From NCBI GenBank assembly GCA_046351595.1, contig JAXLYE010000001.1, positions 1,240,001 to 1,304,000 of the forward strand: a stretch of 64,000 nucleotides of DNA, written 5' to 3'. Position numbers and translations under genes: made by a program. Under the pieces are notes generated by a model. It saw only the letters and a program-made list of their open reading frames with translations, made no database searches and was not told the origin of the DNA. Source of the DNA: JAXLYE01 sp046351595 (lineage in GTDB: Bacteria; Myxococcota_A; Polyangia; Palsa-1104; JAEUJZ01). The stretch's first letter is position 1; each line of letters opens with the position of its first letter. This document shows positions 19,289-29,382 of the stretch, one piece after another.

Positions 19289-21334
19289 ATGCCACGCCGC
19301 ACCTTGGATGGAGTCGAGCGAACCAGCGAAAAGGACCGGGCAGACGGCCTGCCGTTCGCCCTCACCGACCTGCTCCACCAGCGCACCATCGAGAGCAACC
19401 GGGTGGAGTTCAAGGCGGGCTGGGACGAGCTGATTGCCGAATCCGTGGTGCGCACGGCCTGCGCCTTCGCCAACGACCTGCTCAACCTCAACGGCGGGTA
19501 CATCCTCCTGGGCGTCGAGGAGCAGGAAGGGCGGCCGGTGCTGCCGGCGCGCGGACTGGGTGACCGCAACCTCGACGAGCTGCAGAAGAAGATCCGTGGC
19601 GCCTGCAGCCGCATCGAGCCCGATTACCAGCCGCTCGTCTTCGTCGAGCACTTCGAGGCGCGGCCGCTGCTCATCCTCTTCTGCGCGGGCGGCGACAACC
19701 GGCCCTATCAGGCGCCGCGCAAGAAGGGGGAAGGCCGCGCCTTCTATGTCCGCCAGGGCGCAGAAACCGTCGAGGCGCAGGGTGACACGCTGCGCCAGCT
19801 CATGGCGCTGACCGCCAAGGTCCCCTTCGACGATCGCCGCAACCTCGAGGCCACGGTAAGGGATCTATCGCCGACGCTGGTACGCCGCTTCCTCGCGGAG
19901 GTGGGGAGCCACCTCGCCGACTCGCCGAGCGAAGACGCGGCGCTCTATCGCAGGCTCCGGATCGTCGCCCCGGTCAACGCGCACGAGGTGCCGCGCAACG
20001 TCGGGCTGCTGTTCTTCCACGACGATCCCGAGCGCTTCTTCCCCGGCGCGCGCATCGACGTCGTGCGCTTCCCCGACGACGCCAGCGGGGACCGGCTCGA
20101 GGAGCGGACCTTCCGCGGCCCGCTGCCCGAGCAGATCCGCGCCAGCCTTTCCTACCTGGCCGGGATGAGCGGCACCCTGGTCGTAAAGCGCCGCGAACGG
20201 CCCGAGGCCGACCGCACCCCGGCCTACCCGATGGAGGCGGTGCGCGAGGCGCTCATCAACGCCGTGTACCACCGCGGCTACGACGGCCCGCCCGAGCCGG
20301 TCAAGGTGTACCTGTACCCGGACCGGCTGAGCATCACCAGCTACCCCGGCCCGCACCCCGGCATCCTGGCCGAGCACTTCGCCGAGGGTGCTGAGCTGCC
20401 GGCGGTGCCCGCGCGCAACCGCCGCATCGGCGACTTCCTGAAAGAGCTGCGCCTGTGCGAGACCCGCGGCACCGGCATCCCCAAGATCCGCCGCGAGCTG
20501 CGCAAGAACGGCTCGCCGCCGCCGGAGTTCCGGTTCGACGAGGGCCGGACCTACTTCGAGGTCACGCTGCCGCTGCACCGGGAGCACGTCGTCGAGAAGG
20601 CCCATACGATGCGCGAGGCTGGCCGGCGTGAGGACGCCCTGGCCCTTGTGCGCCGTGCTTTCAAGCGTGAGTCCGGAGCTGTAGACCTGGCCGAGCTCTT
20701 GGTACGCAGTGAACTCGCGCTAGGCCACATCCAGGAAGCTCGGGATGCACTGCGGACGTTCTCGAAGTACCAGCGTTCGGACGCGGACTCTGCATGGCCC
20801 TATTTTTCCGCGGCCCAGATGCTCATCGACCGAGGTGCCCTCACGGAGGCGCTTGCCGTGCTGGAGGAGATGCCTGCGATGTGGCTGTCGGACAGCGGGC
20901 ACTACCTCCGCGCAGTCTTGATCCGCCGGGCCGGTGATCTGTACAGAGCACATGAGCTGCTCGAAGATCTCCGCGGCAGAATCGAAACGTTCGGGGTGCT
21001 GGCCGAGCTTGCCGAGATCAAGCAGCAGCTCGCCGGAGAGCTTGGTGATGGCGCCCGCGAGCAGCTCTTGTGGGAGGCGACCCAGCTGCAGCAGGAAGCC
21101 GTGTCGCTGCTGAGCGATGAAGAGCCGACCCTGCTTGGGCGCAGCAAGGCGGCCGAGCTGTGCGCACAGCGGGCGCAGACCCTCATCGAGCTCGACCTGC
21201 CTGCGCGCGAGATTGCAGCCGCTTTTCGGCAGGCACTTCGGTTCGCGCCAGCCGGCGAGGAGCTTCGATTCCAGCGGCTTTACGCGGAGTGGCAGGACCG
21301 ACAAGGGAAGGGACGAGTCACCTCCGCGCGCTGA
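19289..21334 (+). CDS. AlbA_2 (Schlafen-type) / HATPase_c_4 / TPR-like protein
   Basis: 681 residues from ATG 19289 (GGGGG upstream; ATG 19268 is an alternative). The N-terminus has the AlbA_2 DNA/RNA-binding pattern ESNRVEFKAGW...GGYILLGVEEQEG. Next comes the RecG-like C-terminal HATPase_c_4 region, with AVREALINAVYHRGY and CETRGTGIPKIRRE. From about residue 430 the rest is helical TPR-like repeats (REDALALVRRAFKRES, EARDALRTFSKYQ, ALAVLEEMPAMW). AlbA_2 proteins act as transcription regulators or in defence islands; the TPR tail suggests a protein partner. A frame open further upstream crosses the repeat array and is not coding. Confidence 0.78.
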   Translation: MPRRTLDGVERTSEKDRADGLPFALTDLLHQRTIESNRVEFKAGWDELIAESVVRTACAFANDLLNLNGGYILLGVEEQEGRPVLPARGLGDRNLDELQKKIRGACSRIEPDYQPLVFVEHFEARPLLILFCAGGDNRPYQAPRKKGEGRAFYVRQGAETVEAQGDTLRQLMALTAKVPFDDRRNLEATVRDLSPTLVRRFLAEVGSHLADSPSEDAALYRRLRIVAPVNAHEVPRNVGLLFFHDDPERFFPGARIDVVRFPDDASGDRLEERTFRGPLPEQIRASLSYLAGMSGTLVVKRRERPEADRTPAYPMEAVREALINAVYHRGYDGPPEPVKVYLYPDRLSITSYPGPHPGILAEHFAEGAELPAVPARNRRIGDFLKELRLCETRGTGIPKIRRELRKNGSPPPEFRFDEGRTYFEVTLPLHREHVVEKAHTMREAGRREDALALVRRAFKRESGAVDLAELLVRSELALGHIQEARDALRTFSKYQRSDADSAWPYFSAAQMLIDRGALTEALAVLEEMPAMWLSDSGHYLRAVLIRRAGDLYRAHELLEDLRGRIETFGVLAELAEIKQQLAGELGDGAREQLLWEATQLQQEAVSLLSDEEPTLLGRSKAAELCAQRAQTLIELDLPAREIAAAFRQALRFAPAGEELRFQRLYAEWQDRQGKGRVTSAR

Positions 21335-21363
21335 CCGGCTGCGCGGCAAGACTGAGGGCTCTG

Positions 21364-23700
21364 TCAGCGCGGCGCAAACTCCGGCTTCAGCGCGCCGGAA
21401 AGGACCGTGGCGATGCGGGTCCACAGCCGCTCGGTGACGACCGGGTCGGGCACCATGTGCGTCAGACCGGGCAGGGGCAACAGCTCGTGCGGCTTGCCGG
21501 CGCGGAACAGCGCGTGTGAGAGCTTCATGCTGTGGAAGAACATGACGTTGTCGTCGCTGGTGCCGTGCACGATGAGCAGCGGCCGGCGCAGGTTCTGCGC
21601 GTAGGTCAGGAGCGACGAGCGGTCGTAGCCTTCCTTGTTCTCGGCGGGCAGGCCGAGGTAGCGCTCGGTGTAGCCGGTGTCGTAGTCGCGCCAGTCGACC
21701 ACGGGCGCGCCGGCGACGCCGACGTGGAAGACGTCCGGGCGGCGCAAGACGGCCAGCGCCGCCATGTAGCCGCCGAACGACCAGCCGAAGATGCCGACGC
21801 GGGACAGGTCGAGCTCGGGGTAGCGCTTGGCGGTTTCCTGCAGCGCGCTGACCTGATCGTCGAGCGGGATGTCGGCGAAGCTGCCGCCGCTCGGGCCGCC
21901 GATCGCCTGCTCCCACGCGGTGCCGCGCGCCGGCGTGCCGCGCCCGTCGGCGGCGAGGACGATGAAGCCGTGATCCGCCAGCCACTGATCGAGCAGGTAG
22001 CGCCCGGACATGGCCAGGACCTGCTGGTGGTGCGGGCCGCCGTAGACGTCGACGAGCACCGGGTACTTCTTGCCGGCCTGGAAGTGGCGCGGCCGCACGA
22101 TCGCGACGCGGAAGCCCTGCGTCCCGACCTGCGTGATCTCGAGCTTGGGTACAAACGGCGGCGGCGTGGCCACGCTCGGCAGCTCGCCGACCTTCTGATC
22201 GGCGCTGGCCCCGAGGCCGCCGGGCGGCGTCCGCATGACCACGGTGCGCGCGTGCTGCTCCGCCGAGAAGGCCTGCACCACGTAGACGTCGTGGGCGCGG
22301 CCGAAGCTGGCCATCAGGTAGCCGCGCTCGCCGAGGAGCGGCACCGCGGCGCCGCCGAGCAGCGGCACCCGGAACAGCTGCTGCTCGCTCGGCTCGGGGC
22401 TCGCCGCGTAGGTGACGTAGCCGTTCTGGTCGTCCAGGTGCACGAGCTTGCGGAAGCCCTCGGCGCGCGGCACCAGCACGCGCAAGAGCGCGCCGCCCTG
22501 ACCTTGGAGGTCGCGCAGCTCGAGCTCGCGGCCGCCGCTCTGCTCAGACGTCCACAGGAACCCGGAGCCGTCCTTGAGCGGCTTGGGCACGTCCTGATCG
22601 AGGTTGACCCAGGTGTCGCTGTGCTCGGCCAGCAGCCGCCGCACCTGCAGCGTCTTGTCGTCGACCGCGTAAAGCTCCAGGTCCTTCTGCGTGCGCGACA
22701 GCACCGTCAGAAGCAGCGGCGCCTTCTCGGCCCACACCAGGGTCGCGAGGTACGGGAACTTGTCGCGCGCCCACTCGACGAAGCGCGGCGCGGCGGGCTT
22801 CGCAGGCGCAGTGCCCGGTCCCGCGCCCGCAACCGACCCGGTCACCGAGACGATGCCCAGGCGCACCGTCGCGTTGTCGGTGCCGGGCCGCGGGTAGCGC
22901 AGCGGCTGCGGCACAAGCTCGGGCCGCAGCGCGTCGGGCAGGTACAGCGTCTCGACCGGCCGGTTGTCGACCTCGGTGAAGGCGATCTGCTGGCTGTCGG
23001 GCGACCAGAAGAAGCCGGTGAAGCGGTGCAGCTCCTCCTGCGCGATGAACTCGGCCAGGCCGTTTGTGATCAGCGGGTGCTGTGACTGCGTCAGCCGCCG
23101 CTCCTTGCGCGTGCGCAGATCGAGCACGTACAGGTCGCGGCCGCGCACATACGCCACCAGCTTGCCGTCGGGCGAGAGCTGCGGATCGAAGGCCGGCTCG
23201 CCGACCTGCTCCAGCGGCTGGCCGTTGTCGCCGAGCGGCGTCTGCTCGACGGCCTCGCCGGTGACGCGGCTGACCGTGTACAGCTTGCCGCCGAAGGGGA
23301 TGAGCAGCAGGCTGCCGTCGCGCGAGAGCTCGTACGTGGTGAAGCCGCGCAGGCTCTGGCGCATGCGCTCGCGCCGCGCCTTCTCCTCGGGCGACAGGCT
23401 CTCCTCGGCGCCCTTGAGCAGCTGCGCCGGCGAGAGCAGCTCGCGCACCTTGCCGCTCTGCACGTCGAGCTCGTGCAGCCGGAGCTCGGGCGAGGTCGCG
23501 GTGGCGCGCAGGAACAGCACCGCCTTGCCGTCCGGCGTCGGGATCGCGCGCTGCGGCCGGCCGAGCGAGAAGCCGCGCGTCTTGGCGTGCAGCGTCAGGT
23601 AGCCGGGGTAGGGGCCGCGCTCGGCGGCGGCGCCGTCCGACGGGGCGGCGGCGAGTCCGGTGGACAGGGACATGTAGAGGAGCAGGCTCGCGCGGTGCAT
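21364..23700 (-). CDS. Secreted dipeptidyl-peptidase IV family serine peptidase
   Basis: 778 residues with a short signal peptide (MHRASLLLYMSLSTGLAAA). The N-terminal two-thirds is an eight-bladed DPP-IV beta-propeller (FFWSPDSQQIAFTEVDNR is typical). The C-terminal alpha/beta hydrolase has the nucleophile elbow GWSFGGYMA, the Asp loop HGTSDDNVMFFHS and the catalytic His in LTHMVPD. It should cleave X-Pro or X-Ala dipeptides in the periplasm or outside the cell, in keeping with a proteolytic, predatory lifestyle. GTG 23721 is an alternative start. Confidence 0.9.
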   Translation of the reverse strand: MHRASLLLYMSLSTGLAAAPSDGAAAERGPYPGYLTLHAKTRGFSLGRPQRAIPTPDGKAVLFLRATATSPELRLHELDVQSGKVRELLSPAQLLKGAEESLSPEEKARRERMRQSLRGFTTYELSRDGSLLLIPFGGKLYTVSRVTGEAVEQTPLGDNGQPLEQVGEPAFDPQLSPDGKLVAYVRGRDLYVLDLRTRKERRLTQSQHPLITNGLAEFIAQEELHRFTGFFWSPDSQQIAFTEVDNRPVETLYLPDALRPELVPQPLRYPRPGTDNATVRLGIVSVTGSVAGAGPGTAPAKPAAPRFVEWARDKFPYLATLVWAEKAPLLLTVLSRTQKDLELYAVDDKTLQVRRLLAEHSDTWVNLDQDVPKPLKDGSGFLWTSEQSGGRELELRDLQGQGGALLRVLVPRAEGFRKLVHLDDQNGYVTYAASPEPSEQQLFRVPLLGGAAVPLLGERGYLMASFGRAHDVYVVQAFSAEQHARTVVMRTPPGGLGASADQKVGELPSVATPPPFVPKLEITQVGTQGFRVAIVRPRHFQAGKKYPVLVDVYGGPHHQQVLAMSGRYLLDQWLADHGFIVLAADGRGTPARGTAWEQAIGGPSGGSFADIPLDDQVSALQETAKRYPELDLSRVGIFGWSFGGYMAALAVLRRPDVFHVGVAGAPVVDWRDYDTGYTERYLGLPAENKEGYDRSSLLTYAQNLRRPLLIVHGTSDDNVMFFHSMKLSHALFRAGKPHELLPLPGLTHMVPDPVVTERLWTRIATVLSGALKPEFAPR

Positions 23701-23762
23701 CGTGATCCGTGAAGTTATCACAGCAACTCACGGCGCAGCGCCCGCGCGTGTGCGGGTCGCCA

Positions 23763-23838
23763 GGCGCAGCGCAAGCTCAGCGCAGGCGCAGCGTAGGCTC
23801 AGCGCAGGCTCAGCGTAGGCTCAGCGTAGGCTCAGCGT
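23763..23838. repeat. Seven-copy 11-bp tandem array (AGGCTCAGCGT)
   Basis: CAGCG starts at 23767, 23778, 23789, 23800, 23811, 23822 and 23833, an exact 11-bp period. The last unit contains the stop codon of the upstream minus-strand gene (23832-23834); the array then extends into the gap before the peptidase gene. Confidence 0.85.
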
Positions 23839-24854
23839 ACTGGCGCGCTGCCGACGCCCTCGGGCGGGTCGAGGTCGAACTTGGCGGTCATCAGGCGCCA
23901 CTCGCCGTCTTCGTAGATGTAGCGCAGCTCGAAGCGCAGGCCGAGCGGGCGCGCCTGGTAGCGGCCGCGCAGCCGCAGCGTGCCGTCGCGCTCGAGCACC
24001 GGCGGCACCGACCACTCGGGCGGCCGCTCGCGCAGCGCCATCAGGTCCAGCGGCTGCCCGATCGCGTGCTTGTACATGCGCGGCAGGTCCGCGGCCGCGT
24101 TCAGCCGCCGCCCGCGCTGCGCCAGCCCGGCGTAGTACGACGCGAAGTCGCGCTTCTGGATCGCGGTGACGAAGGCGCCGACGCTGTCCTCGATGAGCTC
24201 CTGCAGCTTGCGGTCCGACGGCAGGATGCGCCCCTCGACCGGCCGCGCGCGCCCGACCTCCTCGGGGCCCAGAAGGTCGCTGATCAGCCAGCGGCCGTTC
24301 TGGCGGATGAGCGAGACCTCGATGGGCACGCGCGTGCCGTCGGCGAGCGTCAGGTCGCCGGAGACGCCGGCGCTGCGCCCGCCGAGCTGCCGCCCGTACC
24401 AGGTCACCGAGCGCATGCGGTCGATGCAGATGTGGCGCACGAACGTCGCGAAGCCGGCGGGCAGCATGCGGGCGCGGTAGCTCGGGCTGGTGCGGGCGTA
24501 GGCGGCCCCGGGGTCGCGCGCCGCCAGCTCGACGAACTCGGTCGCGGTCGTCGCCACCGAGCCGGTGAACGCGAAGGCCAGGAGCATCACCACCAGGCAC
24601 GTGCCGAACAGCCCGGCGACCAGGACGAGCGCTTTTTGCGCCGCGCTCAGGCGGTAGGCCAGGCCGTTGAGCGAGTGGGCGCTGCGCCAGCGCGCCCCCT
24701 GCGCGTACATCATGGCCGAGTTGTCGTCGGCGCCGAGCCGCGGCTCGTTGGCGCCGGGGTTGGTCATCTCGAGCTCGGGCGGGACCGCGGCGTCGAGCGG
24801 GCCAGGGCCCGGGCCCGGGCCAGGGGATGGAGACGGGGCGGAGTCTTCAGGCAC
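23832..24854 (-). CDS. Membrane-anchored protein with NTF2-like regions, unknown function
   Basis: 340 residues from GTG 24854 (AGGAG about 12 bases upstream). A Pro/Gly repeat head and cytoplasmic ~65 residues precede one TM helix (ALVLVAGLFGTCLVVMLLAFAF). The periplasmic part contains two related halves, each with a helix then strands ending in a W-containing strand (PIEVSLIRQNGRWLISDL; LRFELRYIYEDGEWRLM), suggestive of tandem NTF2/SnoaL-like folds. No catalytic motif is visible. The stop lies inside the 11-bp repeat array. Confidence 0.65.
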   Translation of the reverse strand: MPEDSAPSPSPGPGPGPGPLDAAVPPELEMTNPGANEPRLGADDNSAMMYAQGARWRSAHSLNGLAYRLSAAQKALVLVAGLFGTCLVVMLLAFAFTGSVATTATEFVELAARDPGAAYARTSPSYRARMLPAGFATFVRHICIDRMRSVTWYGRQLGGRSAGVSGDLTLADGTRVPIEVSLIRQNGRWLISDLLGPEEVGRARPVEGRILPSDRKLQELIEDSVGAFVTAIQKRDFASYYAGLAQRGRRLNAAADLPRMYKHAIGQPLDLMALRERPPEWSVPPVLERDGTLRLRGRYQARPLGLRFELRYIYEDGEWRLMTAKFDLDPPEGVGSAPVR

Positions 24855-25006
24855 GGCGGCTGCAAGCTCCTAGCGGGGGCACGCCTCCGATGATATCCGC
24901 AGCCGGGTCGCGCAGGATCCGCGTCGCGCGGGTGCGGACTCGTGCAGACCCTGGGCGGGCCCGGCCGGAAGTTTGCGCCGCCGCCGCCGCCGTGGTAGCC
25001 GGGGCC

Positions 25007-25921
25007 ATGCCGCTGCCGCTGCCGCTGTGCGCCGCCATCGATCAGTACCTCGACGTGCTGCGGGTCGAGCGCGGCCTGGCGCAAAATACGCTCGCGGCCT
25101 ACAGCCGCGACCTCGGCGCCTTCCTCGAGTTCATCGAGCGCTACGACCCCGAGGCCCACGCCGACGTCGCCCGGCTCGAGCCGCGGCACGCCCTGGCCTT
25201 CGCGGTCAGCCTCGGCAAGAAGCAGCTCGCGGTGCGCTCGCAGGCGCGCGTGCTGGTGGCGCTGCGCGGCCTGGGCAAGCACCTGCGCGCCGAGCGCCTG
25301 TGCGCCCTCGATCCGGCCAGCGAGCTGACCCTGCCACGCGCCGGCCGGCCGCTGCCGCGCGCGCTCAGCCCGGCCGAGGTCGAGGCCCTGCTCGCTGCGC
25401 CGGATCCGTCGACGCCGCGCGGCTGCCGCGACGCCGCCATGCTCGAGGTCCTGTACTCGAGCGGCCTGCGCGTCTCGGAGCTTATCAACCTGCGGCTCGC
25501 CGACGTAAAGACCGATCACCTGCGCACCGTCGGCAAGGGGAGCAAGACGCGGGTGGTGCCGCTCGGCCAGCCGGCGCGCGCCGCCGTCGATCGCTACCTC
25601 GCCGAGGCGCGGCCGGTGCTGCTCGCCGGGCGCGAAAGCCCGGCGCTGTTCGTCACCTCGCGCGGCGGCCCCCGGCCGATGACGCGGCAGATGTTCTGGC
25701 ACCTCATCGGCACCTACGCGCGCGCCGCCGGCATCGCCGCGGACATCCACCCACACCTTCTGCGCCACTCGTTCGCCACGCACCTGCTCAGCCGCGGCGC
25801 GGACCTGCGCGCGGTCCAGGCCATGCTCGGCCACGCCGACGTCAGCAGCACGCAGATCTATACGCATGTCGCGGCCCCGGCGCTGCGCCGCCTGTATAAG
25901 AAGCACCACCCGCGCGCCTGA
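25007..25921 (+). CDS. xerD: XerC/XerD-type tyrosine recombinase
   Basis: 304 residues, the canonical Xer length. The SAM-like N-terminal domain (IDQYLDVLRVERGLAQNTLAAYSRDL) is followed by the catalytic domain with Arg in YSSGLRVSEL, Lys in GKGSKTRVVPL, His-x-x-Arg in HLLRHSFATHLL, and the nucleophile Tyr in LGHADVSSTQIYTHV. All six catalytic positions look intact. The likely role is chromosome dimer resolution at dif. No integrase-linked att site or phage gene is nearby, so a housekeeping role is favoured; XerC and XerD cannot be told apart here. Confidence 0.88.
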   Translation: MPLPLPLCAAIDQYLDVLRVERGLAQNTLAAYSRDLGAFLEFIERYDPEAHADVARLEPRHALAFAVSLGKKQLAVRSQARVLVALRGLGKHLRAERLCALDPASELTLPRAGRPLPRALSPAEVEALLAAPDPSTPRGCRDAAMLEVLYSSGLRVSELINLRLADVKTDHLRTVGKGSKTRVVPLGQPARAAVDRYLAEARPVLLAGRESPALFVTSRGGPRPMTRQMFWHLIGTYARAAGIAADIHPHLLRHSFATHLLSRGADLRAVQAMLGHADVSSTQIYTHVAAPALRRLYKKHHPRA

Positions 25922-26090
25922 GAGGCCCCGGGGGCCGAGCCAGGCGGCCCCGCGCGCCGTCACGGCCGCGCGACCGGCGCAATCGAGTGGGATTTTGCGG
26001 ACTTGCGCGCACCCCGGTCCGGCGCAGAAGGGAGGCGACCGGGCGACGGCGGGTTTGCCGACGGCGGGGCTGTCTTGGTAGGGTAGTGGG

Positions 26091-28079
<1,989 letters not shown>

Positions 28080-28088
28080 ATACGAATA

Positions 28089-28117
28089 AAGGGAGGAACC
28101 TGAGCGGTTCCTCCCTT
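28089..28117. terminator. Bidirectional terminator hairpin
   Basis: A perfect 12-bp stem (AAGGGAGGAACC / GGTTCCTCCCTT) with a 5-nt loop lies between the convergent tonB-like and thiolase genes. A/T runs on both flanks allow termination in either direction. Confidence 0.85.
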
Positions 28118-28141
28118 CGACTGGTTCCTTACTTTGATTGA

Positions 28142-29320
28142 TCAGTCGGCGCGATAGAGGGTCACGACGCAGGCGCCGCCCAGGCCCAGGTTATGCTGAA
28201 GGGCGACCTTGGCATTGGGCACCTGCCGCTTCTCCGCGGTGCCGCGCAGCTGCCAGACAAGCTCGGTGCACTGCGCGAGCCCCGTCGCCCCCAGCGGGTG
28301 CCCCTTGGAGAGCAGACCCCCGGAGGGATTGGTGACGTACTTGCCGCCGTAGGTGTTGTCGCCGTCCCAGATGAACTTCTCGGCCTCGCCCTCTTTGCAC
28401 AGGCCGAGCGCCTCGTAGCTCAGGACCTCGTTGGCGGTGAAGCAGTCGTGCAGCTCGACGACCTGCACGTCCTTGGGGCCCAGGCCCGCCTGCTCGTAGA
28501 CCTTGTTCGCCGCGGCCTTGGCCATGCTGAAGCCGACCATCTCGATCATGCTGTCGGCGAAGGCGGCCTTGGTGTCGGTGGTCATGGCCTGCGCCGCGAT
28601 CCACACCGCCTTGCTGATGCCCTTTCTCTTCGCGAACTCGTCGGAGCAGACGATGGCCGCGGCCGCGCCGCAGGTCGGCGGGCAGCACTGGTAGCGGGTC
28701 AGCGGATCGAAGACCTCCTCGGAGGCCATGATCTCCTCGAGCGAGAGCGTCTGGTTGAAGAGCGCGTAGGGGTTGTTCTTGGCGTGCTGGCGCGCCTTCT
28801 CGCTGACCTTGCCGAAGGTCTCGCGCCTGGTGCCGTACTTCCAGCGGTACTCGCGGCCGGCGCCGCCGAACATCTGCGCCGTGGGCGGCGCCTGGTTGAA
28901 GCCCTGCACGCGGCCCATGACGCTGGCGTGCCACTCGACGGGCGAGGTGCGGTCGGCCCACTTGCTGCCGAGCGCGCCCTTCTCCATCTTCTCGAACCCG
29001 AGCGCCAGCGCGCACTCGGCCATGCCGCCCGCCACCGCCTGCTGCGCCAGCATCAGCGCCGTCGAGCCGGTCGAGCAGTTGTTGTTGACGTTGAAGACCG
29101 GGATGCCGGTCAGGCCGATCTCGTAGACCGCGCGCTGCCCGCAGGTGCTGTCGCCGTAGACGTAGCCGCAGTAGGCCTGCTCGATCTCGTCGTAGCTTAT
29201 GCCCGCGTCCTTGAGCGCCGCCTCGGCCGCGCCCTTGGCCATGACGTTGTAGTCGTCGCTCTGGCCGGGCTTCTGGAACTTGACCATCCCGACGCCGATT
29301 ACGTTCACCTTGCGACCCAT
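28142..29320 (-). CDS. SCP-x type thiolase (lipid-transfer thiolase family)
   Basis: 392 residues starting MGRKVNVIGVGMVKF with GAGAGG upstream. This is a thiolase of the sterol-carrier-protein-X group: the nucleophile Cys is in VNNNCSTGSTAL, the His in SKGHPLGATGLAQ, and the GLGGACVV C-terminal motif is present, as is ELHDCFTANEV, typical of the lipid-transfer subgroup. It should cleave 3-ketoacyl-CoA, often with 2-methyl-branched or sterol-side-chain acyl groups. It follows the multifunctional enzyme gene by 62 bp on the same strand, forming a beta-oxidation operon. Confidence 0.9.
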   Translation of the reverse strand: MGRKVNVIGVGMVKFQKPGQSDDYNVMAKGAAEAALKDAGISYDEIEQAYCGYVYGDSTCGQRAVYEIGLTGIPVFNVNNNCSTGSTALMLAQQAVAGGMAECALALGFEKMEKGALGSKWADRTSPVEWHASVMGRVQGFNQAPPTAQMFGGAGREYRWKYGTRRETFGKVSEKARQHAKNNPYALFNQTLSLEEIMASEEVFDPLTRYQCCPPTCGAAAAIVCSDEFAKRKGISKAVWIAAQAMTTDTKAAFADSMIEMVGFSMAKAAANKVYEQAGLGPKDVQVVELHDCFTANEVLSYEALGLCKEGEAEKFIWDGDNTYGGKYVTNPSGGLLSKGHPLGATGLAQCTELVWQLRGTAEKRQVPNAKVALQHNLGLGGACVVTLYRAD

Positions 29321-29382
29321 GTTGTTTCCCTCTCGTGGGCTGCGTGCGCCGCGCCGTGCTGGCGAGGCGCACGCGCGGTTTT

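Noticed and set aside
25007..25921. Integrase of a mobile element
   Set aside because: Length and motifs are those of housekeeping Xer; no att repeats, tRNA target or phage genes lie nearby.
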